A DNA stretch of 64,000 bases from Nitrosopumilus piranensis (GCF_000875775.1 NZ_CP010868.1:868001-932000); one strand, 5' to 3'. Counted from the first letter of the stretch, positions 17,919 through 27,140 are shown. The notes: generated by a model not told the origin, from the letters alone. Translations and numbers: made by a program.

Positions 17919-18854
17919 ATGGCATTTCTAGCTGTTAATGGATTAACATCTAGATATGATTCCTCAAAAGGCTCAGTCTATGCAGTAGATGATGTTGACT
18001 TTTCATTAGATGATGGCGAATCAATAGGAATTGCAGGTGAGAGTGCATGTGGAAAGAGCACTTTGGGATTGTCTATCATTCGAATGTTGGTAGGTGGTAA
18101 AACACAAGGTGAGATCATCTTTGATGATGATCCGATATTGGATATTGATGAGAACATCTTTAATGAAAAATTTCGATGGAAGAAAATCTCTATGGTATTT
18201 CAAGGAGCAATGAACTCCCTTGATCCTGTTTTTACCATTAATGAACAATTTCTCGAAGTGCTCAAACAACATAATTTTGAAGGACACTCAAAACAGGTGA
18301 TATCTGATGCCATGAGTTCTGTCAATCTTGATGAGAATGTTCTCAAAAAATACCCTCATGAGCTTAGCGGCGGAATGAAACAAAGAGTTGTAATTGCTAT
18401 GGCCCTACTGCTAAAACCAAAATTTGTGATTGCCGATGAACCTACTACTGCTCTTGATGTTTTGATTCAAGCTCAAATTGTCAATCTCTTAAAATCTCTA
18501 AAAAAGTCAGGCATGTCATTTATGCTAATTACGCACGATTTGGCCGTACTATCTGAGATTGCCGACAAAATCGGTATAATGTATGGAGGCCAAATGGTAG
18601 AATTTGGCTCTTCTCAAGAAATCTACAAAAACCCAAAACATCCTTACACTCAAGGACTTTTAGAATCCATTCCAACACTAAAAGGAGGCAAACCAAAATA
18701 CATCAAAGGAATTCCCCCAAGCTTACTTGAGGCCCCGACACAATGCCGATTCATTGATAGATGTCCTTTAGTTATTGAAAAATGCAAACAACTCCCACCA
18801 AAATTTAAAACTGATACTGGATATGTTCGATGTTGGCTATATGAAGACAAGTAG
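17919..18854 (+). CDS. oligopeptide-type ABC transporter ATP-binding protein
   Basis: 311 aa, OppD/DppD type. Walker A GESACGKSTLG (about residue 43), Q-loop VFQGAMNSLDPVF, signature LSGGMKQRVVIAMAL (about 152), Walker B FVIADEPTTALD, and switch His in LITHDLAV. The C-terminal Opp extension has the Cys cluster C-RFIDRC-PLVIEKC, which in some relatives binds an iron-sulfur centre. No permease or binding-protein gene lies beside it, so its partners are elsewhere. Confidence 0.88.
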   Translation: MAFLAVNGLTSRYDSSKGSVYAVDDVDFSLDDGESIGIAGESACGKSTLGLSIIRMLVGGKTQGEIIFDDDPILDIDENIFNEKFRWKKISMVFQGAMNSLDPVFTINEQFLEVLKQHNFEGHSKQVISDAMSSVNLDENVLKKYPHELSGGMKQRVVIAMALLLKPKFVIADEPTTALDVLIQAQIVNLLKSLKKSGMSFMLITHDLAVLSEIADKIGIMYGGQMVEFGSSQEIYKNPKHPYTQGLLESIPTLKGGKPKYIKGIPPSLLEAPTQCRFIDRCPLVIEKCKQLPPKFKTDTGYVRCWLYEDK

Positions 18855-18855
18855 T

Positions 18856-19149
18856 CTATTTTGATTTTAGATATTCTTCATCAATTTTTTCTAAATACAC
18901 TTCTTGAATCTGTGCGATCTCTCTTTGTGTAGTGTTTCTACAAATTATTTTTGCGTATTTTATTAAATCTGGATTGTTTTGTGTCTTCTCAAACTCTTCA
19001 ATCTTTCTAAAAGACTCTTGTTCAAATTTCATAATGTCTCTGAGCTCTCTGCTTATCTCCTCTGTTTTCATCTTTTTATAATCTTTAGAATTTGATTTTC
19101 TAAAACTAATCTCGTCAATTAATTTTTGAATCTCATCAGACTCATCCAT
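18856..19149 (-). CDS. helical hypothetical protein
   Basis: 97 aa, highly charged and almost entirely helix-forming (SDEIQKLIDEISFRKS, EEISRELRDIMKFEQESFRKIEEFEK, REIAQIQEVYLEKIDEEYL), with a single Cys. It looks like a small coiled-coil protein. No family recognised. It ends 1 nt from the OppD-like gene on the other strand. Confidence 0.6.
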   Translation of the reverse strand: MDESDEIQKLIDEISFRKSNSKDYKKMKTEEISRELRDIMKFEQESFRKIEEFEKTQNNPDLIKYAKIICRNTTQREIAQIQEVYLEKIDEEYLKSK

Positions 19150-19180
19150 ACTTTTTGATAATTATGGTTATACAAAAAAG

Positions 19181-19276
19181 TTAATTTTGATTTTCTTTTT
19201 TATGCTCTAAAATATGTTTTAGTCCATTTGTCATACTAAGTGAATCTAAATCAATTTCACAATATGGGCACTTCAA
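19181..19276 (-). CDS. 31-aa C2H2 zinc-finger microprotein
   Basis: TTG 19276 to TAA 19181. The protein is a single finger, C-x2-C-x14-H-x3-H, seen as KCPYCEIDLDS then LKHILEHKKENQN. It starts 3 nt after the stop of the roadblock-like gene 19280-19654 on the same strand, so it should be cotranscribed with it. The near-classical finger and the tight spacing support it despite its length. Confidence 0.5.
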   Translation of the reverse strand: MKCPYCEIDLDSLSMTNGLKHILEHKKENQN

Positions 19277-19279
19277 TTT

Positions 19280-19654
19280 CTAAGAATGTTTTTTTACAAT
19301 TGGTAAACAGGAATCAATAATCCTGAGCACCTCTGATCTGATTACTTTTTTATCAATTGATATCCAAACTCTTTCCTTTTTTATTGCAAATGATATTGTT
19401 TGAACTTTTTTTCTTTCTTCCCATACAAACTCAATTTCGCCTAGATTTTTATCAAAAAATCCCTCCAAGTCAGTCTTGATGGCAATATGAGAGAATTGAT
19501 ACTGTGTGTTTTTTTCATTCAACAAGGGAATCAAATCTGGCCTTCTTTTATACGCCAATAAATCTCCACTTTCGCCTATTACTCCTACAAATCTAATGAA
19601 AGGACTAATTGATGCTATGGCATCACAGATCTCTTCATATTCTTTTTTTTCCAT
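19280..19654 (-). CDS. roadblock-like thaumarchaeal family protein (copy 1 of 4)
   Basis: 124 aa with the pattern shared by four proteins in this window: a helix, then I-R-F-V-G-V-I-G-E-S-G-D-L-L-A (residues about 20-35), a variable middle, strands QTISFAIKKERVWISIDKK, and a terminal helix. The layout resembles the roadblock/LC7 or profilin-like sensory fold; I suspect a DUF6659-type family but cannot verify this. This copy is the most divergent of the four. Confidence 0.65.
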   Translation of the reverse strand: MEKKEYEEICDAIASISPFIRFVGVIGESGDLLAYKRRPDLIPLLNEKNTQYQFSHIAIKTDLEGFFDKNLGEIEFVWEERKKVQTISFAIKKERVWISIDKKVIRSEVLRIIDSCLPIVKKHS

Positions 19655-19744
19655 TTACTGGTTCTGTTAAAATATGATATTTTAATGATTGTAACACTTT
19701 TTGATCTAGTTTTAATTAAATAATACATGAAAATAGTTTGAACA

Positions 19745-20377
19745 GTGGATTTTGTTGACCTTTTTCCATTTGCGCCTGAAGTAGGTTATCTTAGTTTAAC
19801 ACTTGTCAACTTTTTCGGATCACTTGTTCCATTTGTCCCATTACCTGGATTTCTACTACTAGCTACAATGTCTGTAGGTGATCAATTTGATCTGCACGTC
19901 TTGGCAATCTTGTCTGCAGTTTCAGCAACTGTTGCAAAACAGATCATATTCTATGTCAGCTATGGTGGACGAAAAATTATCAACGAAAAAACACGAAAAA
20001 GAATGCGCCCATTTGAAAGATTGGTAAAAAGATACGGCGCAGGTGCTGCATTTTTTGCAGCAGCTACACCTATCCCTGATGATTTAGTTTATGTTCCACT
20101 AGGACTTGCAAAATACAATCCAAAACGATTCTTTATTGCAACATTAACCGGAAAATTTGTTCTAAGTTATACTATTGTATTTGTATCACATTATCTTGGC
20201 TTGTCTTTAGTTGAGCCATTCTTAGAAGACATTGATGATGCTACTCCCGTTTACATTGGAATTATTATTTTTGGTGCTATGATGACTGCAGTTGTTGTAT
20301 TGCTTTTGAGACTAGATTGGCAAAGAATCCTTGGTCGATTTGCTCCATGGACATTAGATGAAAACAACAAAGACTAG
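19745..20377 (+). CDS. DedA/VTT-domain membrane protein
   Basis: 210 aa from GTG 19745. VTT (SNARE-associated) pattern: an N-terminal re-entrant segment (VNFFGSLVPFVPLPGFLLLA), the conserved basic stretch GGRKIINEKTRKRMRPFERLVKRYG, then AAFFAAATPIPDDLVYVPLGLAKYN with the F/x-P-I-P-x-D motif, and two more membrane helices. Family members are lipid scramblases or transporters in the cytoplasmic membrane. Convergent with the AAG gene (4 nt overlap). Confidence 0.85.
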   Translation: MDFVDLFPFAPEVGYLSLTLVNFFGSLVPFVPLPGFLLLATMSVGDQFDLHVLAILSAVSATVAKQIIFYVSYGGRKIINEKTRKRMRPFERLVKRYGAGAAFFAAATPIPDDLVYVPLGLAKYNPKRFFIATLTGKFVLSYTIVFVSHYLGLSLVEPFLEDIDDATPVYIGIIIFGAMMTAVVVLLLRLDWQRILGRFAPWTLDENNKD

Positions 20378-20931
20378 ATACTCATTTTAAAATTCCACAA
20401 CTTGTCTGTTGCCTCTCTAATCCCTATTCTAGGTGATGATATGATTTTTTTTGGCTTTATGCCTTCAACAATGTATAATTTTGAATTTTTTGTCAAATCT
20501 ACACCATAGTGCTTCTTGGTAATTTCTAATGCCTGAGTTAGTTTTGCAGGTCCATTTGTGAGATTTTTCAAATCTTTTTTCTTTCTATTTTGTAGCATTT
20601 TCTTTATTCCTTTTTCTGGCTCTATTGCACGAATCAAAACTGCACCTGCATCTGTTTTTGGATTTTTAGCGACTACATTAAAGCAATAGTACATTCCATA
20701 TGTAAAATAGACATAGGCAATCCCTACATCTCCAAACATTGCTTTGTTTCTATCAGTAATTTTCCTAAATGCATGACTTGCAGGATCGTCTTTGTGTCTA
20801 TAAGCTTCAGTTTCTGTAATTATCCCTGAAATTTCTGTTCTTCCTATTTTTCTAATAATTTTTTTGCCTAAAAGATTCTTTGCAACAGTAACTGTATCTT
20901 GAAGATAAAATTTCCTAGGAAGTGTACTCAA
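20374..20931 (-). CDS. 3-methyladenine DNA glycosylase, AAG/MPG family
   Basis: 185 aa. Removes alkylated purines in base excision repair. Family motifs: LLGKKIIRK near residue 18, GIITETEAYRHKDDPASHAFR (catalytic Glu region, about 33-53), FGDVGIAYVYFTYGMYYCFNVV and AGAVLIRAIEP, then NGPAKLTQAL. Full length for the family. The start lies within the end of the upstream UDG gene (17 nt overlap), so they form one operon. Confidence 0.92.
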   Translation of the reverse strand: MSTLPRKFYLQDTVTVAKNLLGKKIIRKIGRTEISGIITETEAYRHKDDPASHAFRKITDRNKAMFGDVGIAYVYFTYGMYYCFNVVAKNPKTDAGAVLIRAIEPEKGIKKMLQNRKKKDLKNLTNGPAKLTQALEITKKHYGVDLTKNSKLYIVEGIKPKKIISSPRIGIREATDKLWNFKMSI

Positions 20932-21505
20932 TATCTATCGGAACTTGTTTGTCATTTTTTAATTCTCTGATTAAATCAAAGAGTTTTGCAATGTCTCCCT
21001 CTAATGTAGAGATTAACTCTTGGTTGTATATTGTTGCAGCCGGATGAATTGTCAAAAAATACAATTGTTTGTCTTTTCTTACTAGTTTTCCTCTAAATTT
21101 TGTAATCTCTGATCCTCCTAAAATTGAATTAAAGGCAGTATTTCCTAAAACACAAATTATCTTTGGCTTTATTATTGAAATCTCTTTTTTAAGATATTCT
21201 TGACAGGTACTTCTCTCTTTTGTGCTTGGAACTCTGTTGTTTGGCGGTCTGCATTTTACAACATTTGTAATGTATACTTCATCTCTGGACACTCCTGCTT
21301 CTTCAAGTGCTGCTGAGAGTTTCTTTCCTGCTACTCCTACAAATGGTTCTCCGTTTTTGTCTTCATTTCTTCCTGGGGCTTCTCCTACAAACACTACTTC
21401 TGATTGAAAATTGCCCTTTCCTGGGACAGAATTTGTTCTTGTTTTACACAAATCACATTTTGTGCACTCTATTACTTTTTGTCTAACGGTTTCTAATCTT
21501 TCCAT
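20915..21505 (-). CDS. uracil-DNA glycosylase, family 4
   Basis: 196 aa. Excises uracil from DNA after cytosine deamination. Family 4 signs: iron-sulfur cysteines CTKCDLC (residues about 14-20) with further Cys at CRPPNNRVP and TCQEYL, active-site motif GEAPGRNEDKNGEPFVG, and motif HPAATIYNQ. Sits between tldD and the AAG glycosylase in a minus-strand operon; the two glycosylases suggest a DNA base repair unit. Confidence 0.93.
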   Translation of the reverse strand: MERLETVRQKVIECTKCDLCKTRTNSVPGKGNFQSEVVFVGEAPGRNEDKNGEPFVGVAGKKLSAALEEAGVSRDEVYITNVVKCRPPNNRVPSTKERSTCQEYLKKEISIIKPKIICVLGNTAFNSILGGSEITKFRGKLVRKDKQLYFLTIHPAATIYNQELISTLEGDIAKLFDLIRELKNDKQVPIDIEYTS

Positions 21506-22921
21506 CTAGTTCACGCTCTTTACAGTTGCAGTTCCTCTAATTGAAGGTCCTCCATTTCCCATAATCATTGATTGCATTGGATCTCCTTTACCGCAATTTG
21601 TAATTGGTCTTACTGTAAAGTCATTTCCACATGCGTCAATTGATTGGAAAAATTCTGGAGCAGTACCCATTACTATGACATCTCTTAGCAAATCTGTCAC
21701 TTCACCATTATCAATTTTTTGTGCATACTGGCATGATATACTCCAATTGTATCTCTTCATGTCTATTGATGGAATTTTCATATTTGAAATCAGATATCCA
21801 CTCTTTACTTCTTTTATCATTTCATCTACATTCCAATCTCCATTCCCAATACATGTACATGCCATTCTAATCAAAGGCATGAATCGGTAGTTTGTAGCCC
21901 TCATATTTCCAGTAGGTGTGACATTGAAAGTTTTTGCAGTCTCTCTGTTTTGCATATGATTTTTTAAAACTCCTTCTTTGACTAGAGTTGTCTTTTTGGT
22001 TTCAACTCCCTCATCATCAAAATGATACCATCCTAAACTTTCTTTAATGGTCGGATCATCAAACACGTTTAATTTTTCAGAACCTATTTTCTCTCCTAGT
22101 CTTCCTTTCCACCATGCCCCTCCAGCCCATGCCATTTCTTTTCCCAAAACCCTGTCTGCCTCTGATGGATGGCCTAAAATCTCATGTGTTAACAACGAAA
22201 CAAAATCAGGATTCATTACTACGGTTGCTTTTTCTTCTTTTGCAGGCTTTGCTGATAGCAATTCTGATGCTTTTTTTGTAATATTTTGTGCGCTTTTTTG
22301 GGCTTTGTTTGTAATTTGCTCCATTCCCCCTCTTCCTCCCTCTGTGATGTTTACTGATTGCGTTAATCCTGATTCATGTGCAGTAGCAATCATCTCAATT
22401 ACTACGTCTGAAAAATTTTGGAGAATTTGAGAACCTTCACTGCTTGTAAAATATTTTGAATTGTTAGTGTACCATGGGTTAACGACTGATTTGATAATTT
22501 TTGAAGTATCTGAAATAATTTTATCACATTCCATACCTATTTTGATTAATTTTTCTAATTCTGGTTTTTCTAAAATTGGATAGTCTATCTTTTTATTTAT
22601 AGCAGAGTTTGGGTAAAGGGAGAATTGTTCTTTTTTATTTTTTGCATGATGAGTTGAGTTTTTAATTGACTCGTCAATTGCATTTTTAATTTGCTCATTT
22701 GATTTTGGATTTGTAATTGAGCAAAAACTCCATGTCCCATCTTTTACTAGTCTGATTCCTATCCCTGAATCGTTAACTGATCTGACATACTCTGTTTGTC
22801 CATTTTCAATTAACGTTGATTTTCTTTCTTGCTCTTCAGCTCTTGCATCACAATATTGAACACCTGAATTCACTGCGTATTTTATTGCATAGTCTGCAAA
22901 TTCTTCTAACTGAGTATCCAT
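21506..22921 (-). CDS. tldD: TldD/PmbA family metalloprotease
   Basis: 471 aa. Zinc protease with the TldD motif THEILGHPSEADRVLG (HExxxH, about residue 245) and a further zinc-ligand Cys region (RMACTCIGNGDWNVDEM). In bacteria TldD/TldE clip unfolded peptides and mature small modified peptides. No TldE partner or peptide precursor is next to it. The stop directly abuts the UDG start. Confidence 0.92.
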   Translation of the reverse strand: MDTQLEEFADYAIKYAVNSGVQYCDARAEEQERKSTLIENGQTEYVRSVNDSGIGIRLVKDGTWSFCSITNPKSNEQIKNAIDESIKNSTHHAKNKKEQFSLYPNSAINKKIDYPILEKPELEKLIKIGMECDKIISDTSKIIKSVVNPWYTNNSKYFTSSEGSQILQNFSDVVIEMIATAHESGLTQSVNITEGGRGGMEQITNKAQKSAQNITKKASELLSAKPAKEEKATVVMNPDFVSLLTHEILGHPSEADRVLGKEMAWAGGAWWKGRLGEKIGSEKLNVFDDPTIKESLGWYHFDDEGVETKKTTLVKEGVLKNHMQNRETAKTFNVTPTGNMRATNYRFMPLIRMACTCIGNGDWNVDEMIKEVKSGYLISNMKIPSIDMKRYNWSISCQYAQKIDNGEVTDLLRDVIVMGTAPEFFQSIDACGNDFTVRPITNCGKGDPMQSMIMGNGGPSIRGTATVKSVN

Positions 22922-22961
22922 ATGCTATGAAACTTTATGGCATTCCTAAATCTTCTGGTGT

Positions 22962-23099
22962 CTACCTATTGGAAATTGCAGGCATGGTGAAATAGTATTC
23001 GTCTTCAAACTCATAGTCTGTCTTTCCTACTTTTCGTAGGAATTCAAAGTATTTTGTGCAGTTTTTGTAAAATTCTTTGTTTTTTTCGTGCTCATCCAT
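22962..23099 (-). CDS. 45-aa hypothetical protein
   Basis: ATG 23099 to TAG 22962. Charged helix MDEHEKNKEFYKNCTKYFEFLRKVG, then an acidic tail EFEDEYYFTMPAISNR. It precedes tldD on the same strand by 40 nt. No family recognised; codon use is in line with its neighbours, which is the main support. Confidence 0.4.
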   Translation of the reverse strand: MDEHEKNKEFYKNCTKYFEFLRKVGKTDYEFEDEYYFTMPAISNR

Positions 23100-23311
23100 A
23101 CTATATTTTGTCAAATTGACATTTTTTGAGGATTGTGAGTGATTTTAGTTCTCAGAGCTTATTTTCTTTAAGCAGTTTCTATAGGGGTGTCTTGGTTGGT
23201 CGCCTGTTTCAGATTTTGAAAGTGTTACGGAAAATATTGAGCCTTGGTCTGTATTGCTTTGTATTTTGTCTTTTCACCCAACCCCCTTCTTTTACTTTAG
23301 AGATTGCATGA

Positions 23312-23599
23312 ATAATTGCCGAGGCAGTTGATGGTGCTGAAGCAGTTGATTTCTATAAACAACATAATCCAGAAATTCTTTTACTTGATTTGGCTATGCC
23401 AAAAAAAGATGGTTTGGAAGTTGTACATGATGTAACTGCATTTGACTCTAATACAAAAATTATATTGGTTACTACAGGTGATGATCAAAAAATTACCAAT
23501 CAGTGTCTATCTTCTGGGGCCACATCTTACATTTCAAAACCTTTAGACTTTAACAGCGTACTAAAAGTACTTAGTAATATTTCAGGAAACGATAATTAG
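23312..23599 (+). pseudogene. CheY-like receiver domain lacking its N-terminus
   Basis: The frame carries receiver sequence from IAEAVDGAEAVDFYKQHN through LLLDLAMPKKDG (phosphoacceptor Asp) and IILVTTGDD to the conserved Lys in ISKPLDF. A TGA at 23309-23311 lies just before it, and the first strand with the paired acidic residues is missing. The first usable start is TTG 23390, which gives 69 aa and would also delete the phosphoacceptor Asp. Upstream (23100-23310) nothing resembles a receiver start. Probably a 5' truncation; a short dominant-negative product is a less likely alternative. Confidence 0.65.
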
Positions 23600-23629
23600 G
23601 ACACATTTTATTTAGAATTTGTAAAGAAT

Positions 23630-25447
23630 TTGTCTAAAATTGTCGCTGATACTAGTGTTGTTATTAATGGTCAATTAATTGTTCAGATTGAAAAAGGCTC
23701 TATTAGAAATTCTCAAGTGATAATCCCTCAAGCAGTTTTAGATGAACTACAATCCCAAGCATCAAACAAAAAAGAACAAGGATTTGTGGGACTAGAAAAA
23801 ATTCGTAAATTAAAAGAATTGTCTGGCAGTTTTGGATTGGAGGTAGTTTTAAAGGGAAACCATCTCTCCACTGATGAAATCAAACTTGCAGGAAGTGGAA
23901 GAATTGATGCAATAATTACTGATATGGCAAAACAAAACGATGCGATTCTTTACACCTCTGATAATGTCCAACATTTGGTTGCACAGGCAGAAGGTGTTCA
24001 AACTGTATTTCTAAAAGCACAAGTACAAAAACAGACTTTAGAATTTCTAAAGTTTTTTGATGATAAAACAATGAGCGTTCATCTAAAGGAGAATCAGCAA
24101 CCTCTTGCTAAAAGAGGCAAGCCTGGTGCCTTTTTACTAACAAAAATTAGTGATGACATTCTTTCACGAGATTATTTGGAGATGGTTTCATCCCAAATAT
24201 TAGATGTTGCAAATACTGATGACTCTAGTACCATTGAAATTTCTAAAACTGGTGCATCAGTAGTTCAGCTTGATGATTACAGAATTGCAATAACACATCC
24301 ACCTTTCTCTGAATCATTTGAGATTACAATTGTTCATCCAATAATACAACTATCCCTTGAAGACTATAACATGTCTGAAAAACTAATGGAGCGTTTATCC
24401 AACAGAGCTGAAGGAATTGTAATCTCGGGAGCTCCTGGCTCTGGAAAAAGTACACTGGCATCAGGTCTTGCCAATTTCTATCATAACAAAGGAAAAATTG
24501 TAAAAACCTTTGAATCTCCACGTGATTTGCAAGTTGAACCTGGAATAACTCAATATAGTAAACTTGATGGAAGTTTTGATAATACTGCTGACATCTTACT
24601 TTTGGTCCGTCCTGATTATACCATATTTGATGAAGTTCGAAGACGAGAAGACTTTAGAACATTTGCTGATTTGAGATTGACTGGTGTTGGAATGGTGGGA
24701 GTTGTTCATGCAAACTCTCCACTTGATGCAATTCAGAGATTCATTGGAAAAATTGAGTTAGGGATAATCCCCAATGTTTTGGATACTGTGGTCTTTGTCA
24801 AAGACGGACAAATCCAAAAGGTCTATGATTTGGAATTAAAGGTAAAGGTGCCTTCTGGTATGACAGAATCTGATCTTGCTAGACCTGTAATTGAAATCAG
24901 AAACTTTGATGATAACACGCTAGAGCATGAAATCTACACATTTGGAGAAGAAAATGTGATAGTTCCTGTTGGGAAAAGAACCAAAGTAGGAATAGAGAAA
25001 CTGGCAGAAGACAAAATTCGTGAGACTTTTAAAAAATATGATCCTCATGCTAAAGTTGAAATCCTTACTGATAATAGGGTCCGGGTGCTGGTAGATGAGC
25101 AGTACATCCCATCAATTATTGGAAGAGGTGGTTCCAACATTAATGAGATTGAAAAATCGCTTCAGGTTCATGTAGATGTTGTCAAAAAGGACTCTGAGCA
25201 CTTTGATTTAGATTCAAATGATCTACCGTTTACATTTTCAGAATCAAAGACTGCACTGATTCTAACTGTAAGCAAAGAGTACACTACAATGCATGCTGAC
25301 ATTTATGTTCATGACGAATATATCACGTCTGCTAGAATTGGAAAAAAGGGTCAAATTAAAATTCCAAAACGCTCTGATGTTGCAAGAAACTTGATGAAGC
25401 TTGCATCCTCACAAAACGACATCCAATTATTTCTCAAAGATTTTTAA
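23630..25447 (+). CDS. PINA-type ATPase (PIN + VirB11-like ATPase + KH)
   Basis: 605 aa from TTG 23630. Domains: PIN nuclease-like fold (1-130; VADTSVVINGQL, with Asp at DAIITD and SD), P-loop ATPase related to PilT/VirB11 (about 255-420; Walker A SGAPGSGKSTLAS, Walker B ILLLVRPDYTIFDE), and a KH domain near 500 (IPSIIGRGGSNINEIEKSL). The Sulfolobus homologue PINA forms hexamers and promotes Holliday junction migration. A DNA-repair role is family knowledge. Convergent with the DtxR gene. Confidence 0.88.
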   Translation: MSKIVADTSVVINGQLIVQIEKGSIRNSQVIIPQAVLDELQSQASNKKEQGFVGLEKIRKLKELSGSFGLEVVLKGNHLSTDEIKLAGSGRIDAIITDMAKQNDAILYTSDNVQHLVAQAEGVQTVFLKAQVQKQTLEFLKFFDDKTMSVHLKENQQPLAKRGKPGAFLLTKISDDILSRDYLEMVSSQILDVANTDDSSTIEISKTGASVVQLDDYRIAITHPPFSESFEITIVHPIIQLSLEDYNMSEKLMERLSNRAEGIVISGAPGSGKSTLASGLANFYHNKGKIVKTFESPRDLQVEPGITQYSKLDGSFDNTADILLLVRPDYTIFDEVRRREDFRTFADLRLTGVGMVGVVHANSPLDAIQRFIGKIELGIIPNVLDTVVFVKDGQIQKVYDLELKVKVPSGMTESDLARPVIEIRNFDDNTLEHEIYTFGEENVIVPVGKRTKVGIEKLAEDKIRETFKKYDPHAKVEILTDNRVRVLVDEQYIPSIIGRGGSNINEIEKSLQVHVDVVKKDSEHFDLDSNDLPFTFSESKTALILTVSKEYTTMHADIYVHDEYITSARIGKKGQIKIPKRSDVARNLMKLASSQNDIQLFLKDF

Positions 25448-25922
25448 AATTTTCAATAATTTTTGGATTTGCCTTTAGAAATGTAATGAATTTTCTTAAT
25501 TGTTTGCTTGTTTTTGGATTCAAATGATGTTCTATTCCTTCTGTATCTTGATTTGCAGTATCATATCCGATACCTAGTATTTCAAAAAACTCTAACAGTA
25601 TCCCATGTTTTTGTTTAATGCCTTCAGCTACTTGAGTTCCCCTGTCTGTTAGATTGATTCCATGATATTTTTCATATTCTAGATATCCACCTTCATCAAG
25701 TCTTTGTAGCATCTTAGTTACACTTGGAGCACTTACATTCATGTATCTTGAAATATCTAGAGTAGTTGCATATCCCTTTAATTCCACTAACTCTAAAATA
25801 ATTTCCAAGTAATCCTCCATTCTGGCACTGGAACGAGTTTTTTCTGATTGGTGTGCAGCTTTGATGGAATCTAGTCTCTTTGAGTTTTTAGATTTCATGT
25901 AATCTTTGTATCTAAATCCCAT
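25434..25922 (-). CDS. DtxR/MntR-family metal-dependent regulator
   Basis: 162 aa. The winged helix starts MEDYLEIILELVELKGYATTLDISRYMNVSAPSVTKML (about residue 35 on), followed by EKYHGINLTDRGTQVAEG and the dimerisation/metal segment ending DTEGIEHHLNP. This follows MntR closely. A 34-residue basic N-terminal extension precedes the usual start, so internal Met35 could be the true start. It likely senses Mn(II) or Fe(II); no transporter target is adjacent. Confidence 0.87.
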   Translation of the reverse strand: MGFRYKDYMKSKNSKRLDSIKAAHQSEKTRSSARMEDYLEIILELVELKGYATTLDISRYMNVSAPSVTKMLQRLDEGGYLEYEKYHGINLTDRGTQVAEGIKQKHGILLEFFEILGIGYDTANQDTEGIEHHLNPKTSKQLRKFITFLKANPKIIENFKNL

Positions 25923-26034
25923 CTACTATAATTGAGTGTCTTTTTTGTGGATTTTAGGTTACTCTTTGTTGACTCAGAAGTAATCGTTGTTGATCTTTGA
26001 ATCTTAACTATTTTCTTCTAGATTACACTTAGGA

Positions 26035-26391
26035 ATGGCAGACCCCCTAAAGGAACGACTAGAAAAACTACGAAAAATCTCTGAATCTGCAAAACGCAGA
26101 GCAAATTTGTATTCTGATGTTGCAAAAATAGATGATAAACATACTGCCCGTTCATTAGGTGCATTACAAAAGGCCCCTGCACCTGGCAAAAAACTCCAAA
26201 AAATTGGATTTTTGATGTTGTGGGTACCAGAGCCAACAGGTGTTACTTGTGCTATAGGAGGTCCAATGATTGTTGCAGGTAGATATCTTGAAAAGAAATA
26301 CAACAGCGCAACAATTAATGATATTGGTCACCAGACAAAAAACACATTTTCTTCAATTAGTGATTTTAAAACATCTGTAATGAATCACTGA
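26035..26391 (+). CDS. conserved hypothetical protein with Gly-rich hydrophobic segment
   Basis: 118 aa: charged N-terminal helix (PLKERLEKLRKISESAKRR), a middle hydrophobic stretch (FLMLWVPEPTGVTCAIGGPMIVAGRYL, about residues 62-90) that could be one membrane pass, and a polar tail. No family recognised. Head-on with the next gene (2 nt apart). Confidence 0.6.
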   Translation: MADPLKERLEKLRKISESAKRRANLYSDVAKIDDKHTARSLGALQKAPAPGKKLQKIGFLMLWVPEPTGVTCAIGGPMIVAGRYLEKKYNSATINDIGHQTKNTFSSISDFKTSVMNH

Positions 26392-26393
26392 CT

Positions 26394-27140
26394 CTAGATG
26401 AAAATATCTTTTCCTGAATTAATTGATGGCTTTTTTGGCACATCAAATATCTCAAATGAATCTAGATATTTCAAATGCTTTGAAATTGATTTCTCATCTA
26501 GTGTGATCAGTATTCTGTCATTATGTTTGATTTCATATTGTGAAATGTCTGATGGAAATCTTTGACCATTTAGATAAACCTGAACTGATTTTTTTCCTTC
26601 TGCACAAAACTCATTAGTATTTTTTGAAAAATCATACTCTACAAAAATACATTTTTCTGAAACCTCTAACCCCATTGATACAAAGAGCATCTCTAATGGT
26701 ACTCCTGTTGCATGCTTGTGAATGAGATATGGATTATGATCCTCAAAGTGAATGTATTTGCTTGATAGTTGAAACTGTGGCAAGCCAAAGTTCAGTTGCT
26801 CTCCGTCTACTACGACAAGTATTGCTGCATGGGCATGATCACTTCCATACTCGCCAACACTGTATTGATTTGCCAATATTTGCTCAGGACTCATGTTTAG
26901 TGTGCTTTGAACAATTTCTGAATCAATTTCACTTTGGTTGATAAAATAATATGAAAAGAATCCTGATGACACAATTACAAATGCAATTATGGCTATCGCC
27001 AGACTCTTGTTTTTTGGTCTTGGCGGTATCTCTTCATGTTTAATTGGTTCATGATATGTTGAATTACTTTCTTCATATCGTCCAGGAAGACTGTAATCTG
27101 AATCAATGTCTTTTGGAAGTGTTTTGTCTTCAGGCAACAT
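26394..27140 (-). CDS. membrane-anchored His-rich extracellular protein
   Basis: 248 aa. Cytoplasmic acidic N-terminus of about 45 residues, one membrane helix (SLAIAIIAFVIVSSGFFSYYF), then an outer domain with a His-rich pattern: DHAHAAILVVVDGEQLNF, KYIHFEDHNPYLIHKHATG, and two Cys (CIFVEYD, FCAEGK). I recall similar outer modules fused to thiol-disulfide proteins in related archaea. Metal binding is plausible from the His spacing; function unknown. Confidence 0.65.
   Translation of the reverse strand: MLPEDKTLPKDIDSDYSLPGRYEESNSTYHEPIKHEEIPPRPKNKSLAIAIIAFVIVSSGFFSYYFINQSEIDSEIVQSTLNMSPEQILANQYSVGEYGSDHAHAAILVVVDGEQLNFGLPQFQLSSKYIHFEDHNPYLIHKHATGVPLEMLFVSMGLEVSEKCIFVEYDFSKNTNEFCAEGKKSVQVYLNGQRFPSDISQYEIKHNDRILITLDEKSISKHLKYLDSFEIFDVPKKPSINSGKDIFI

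Noticed and set aside
23156-23162. AGCTTAT upstream of the truncated receiver as another regulon site
   Set aside because: No start codon lies 41-45 or 61 nt downstream in a credible frame, so it was left out of the list.
23126-23311. 61-codon plus-strand ORF before the receiver fragment
   Set aside because: Hydrophobic, without any protein pattern or ribosome site; more likely non-coding or remnant DNA.
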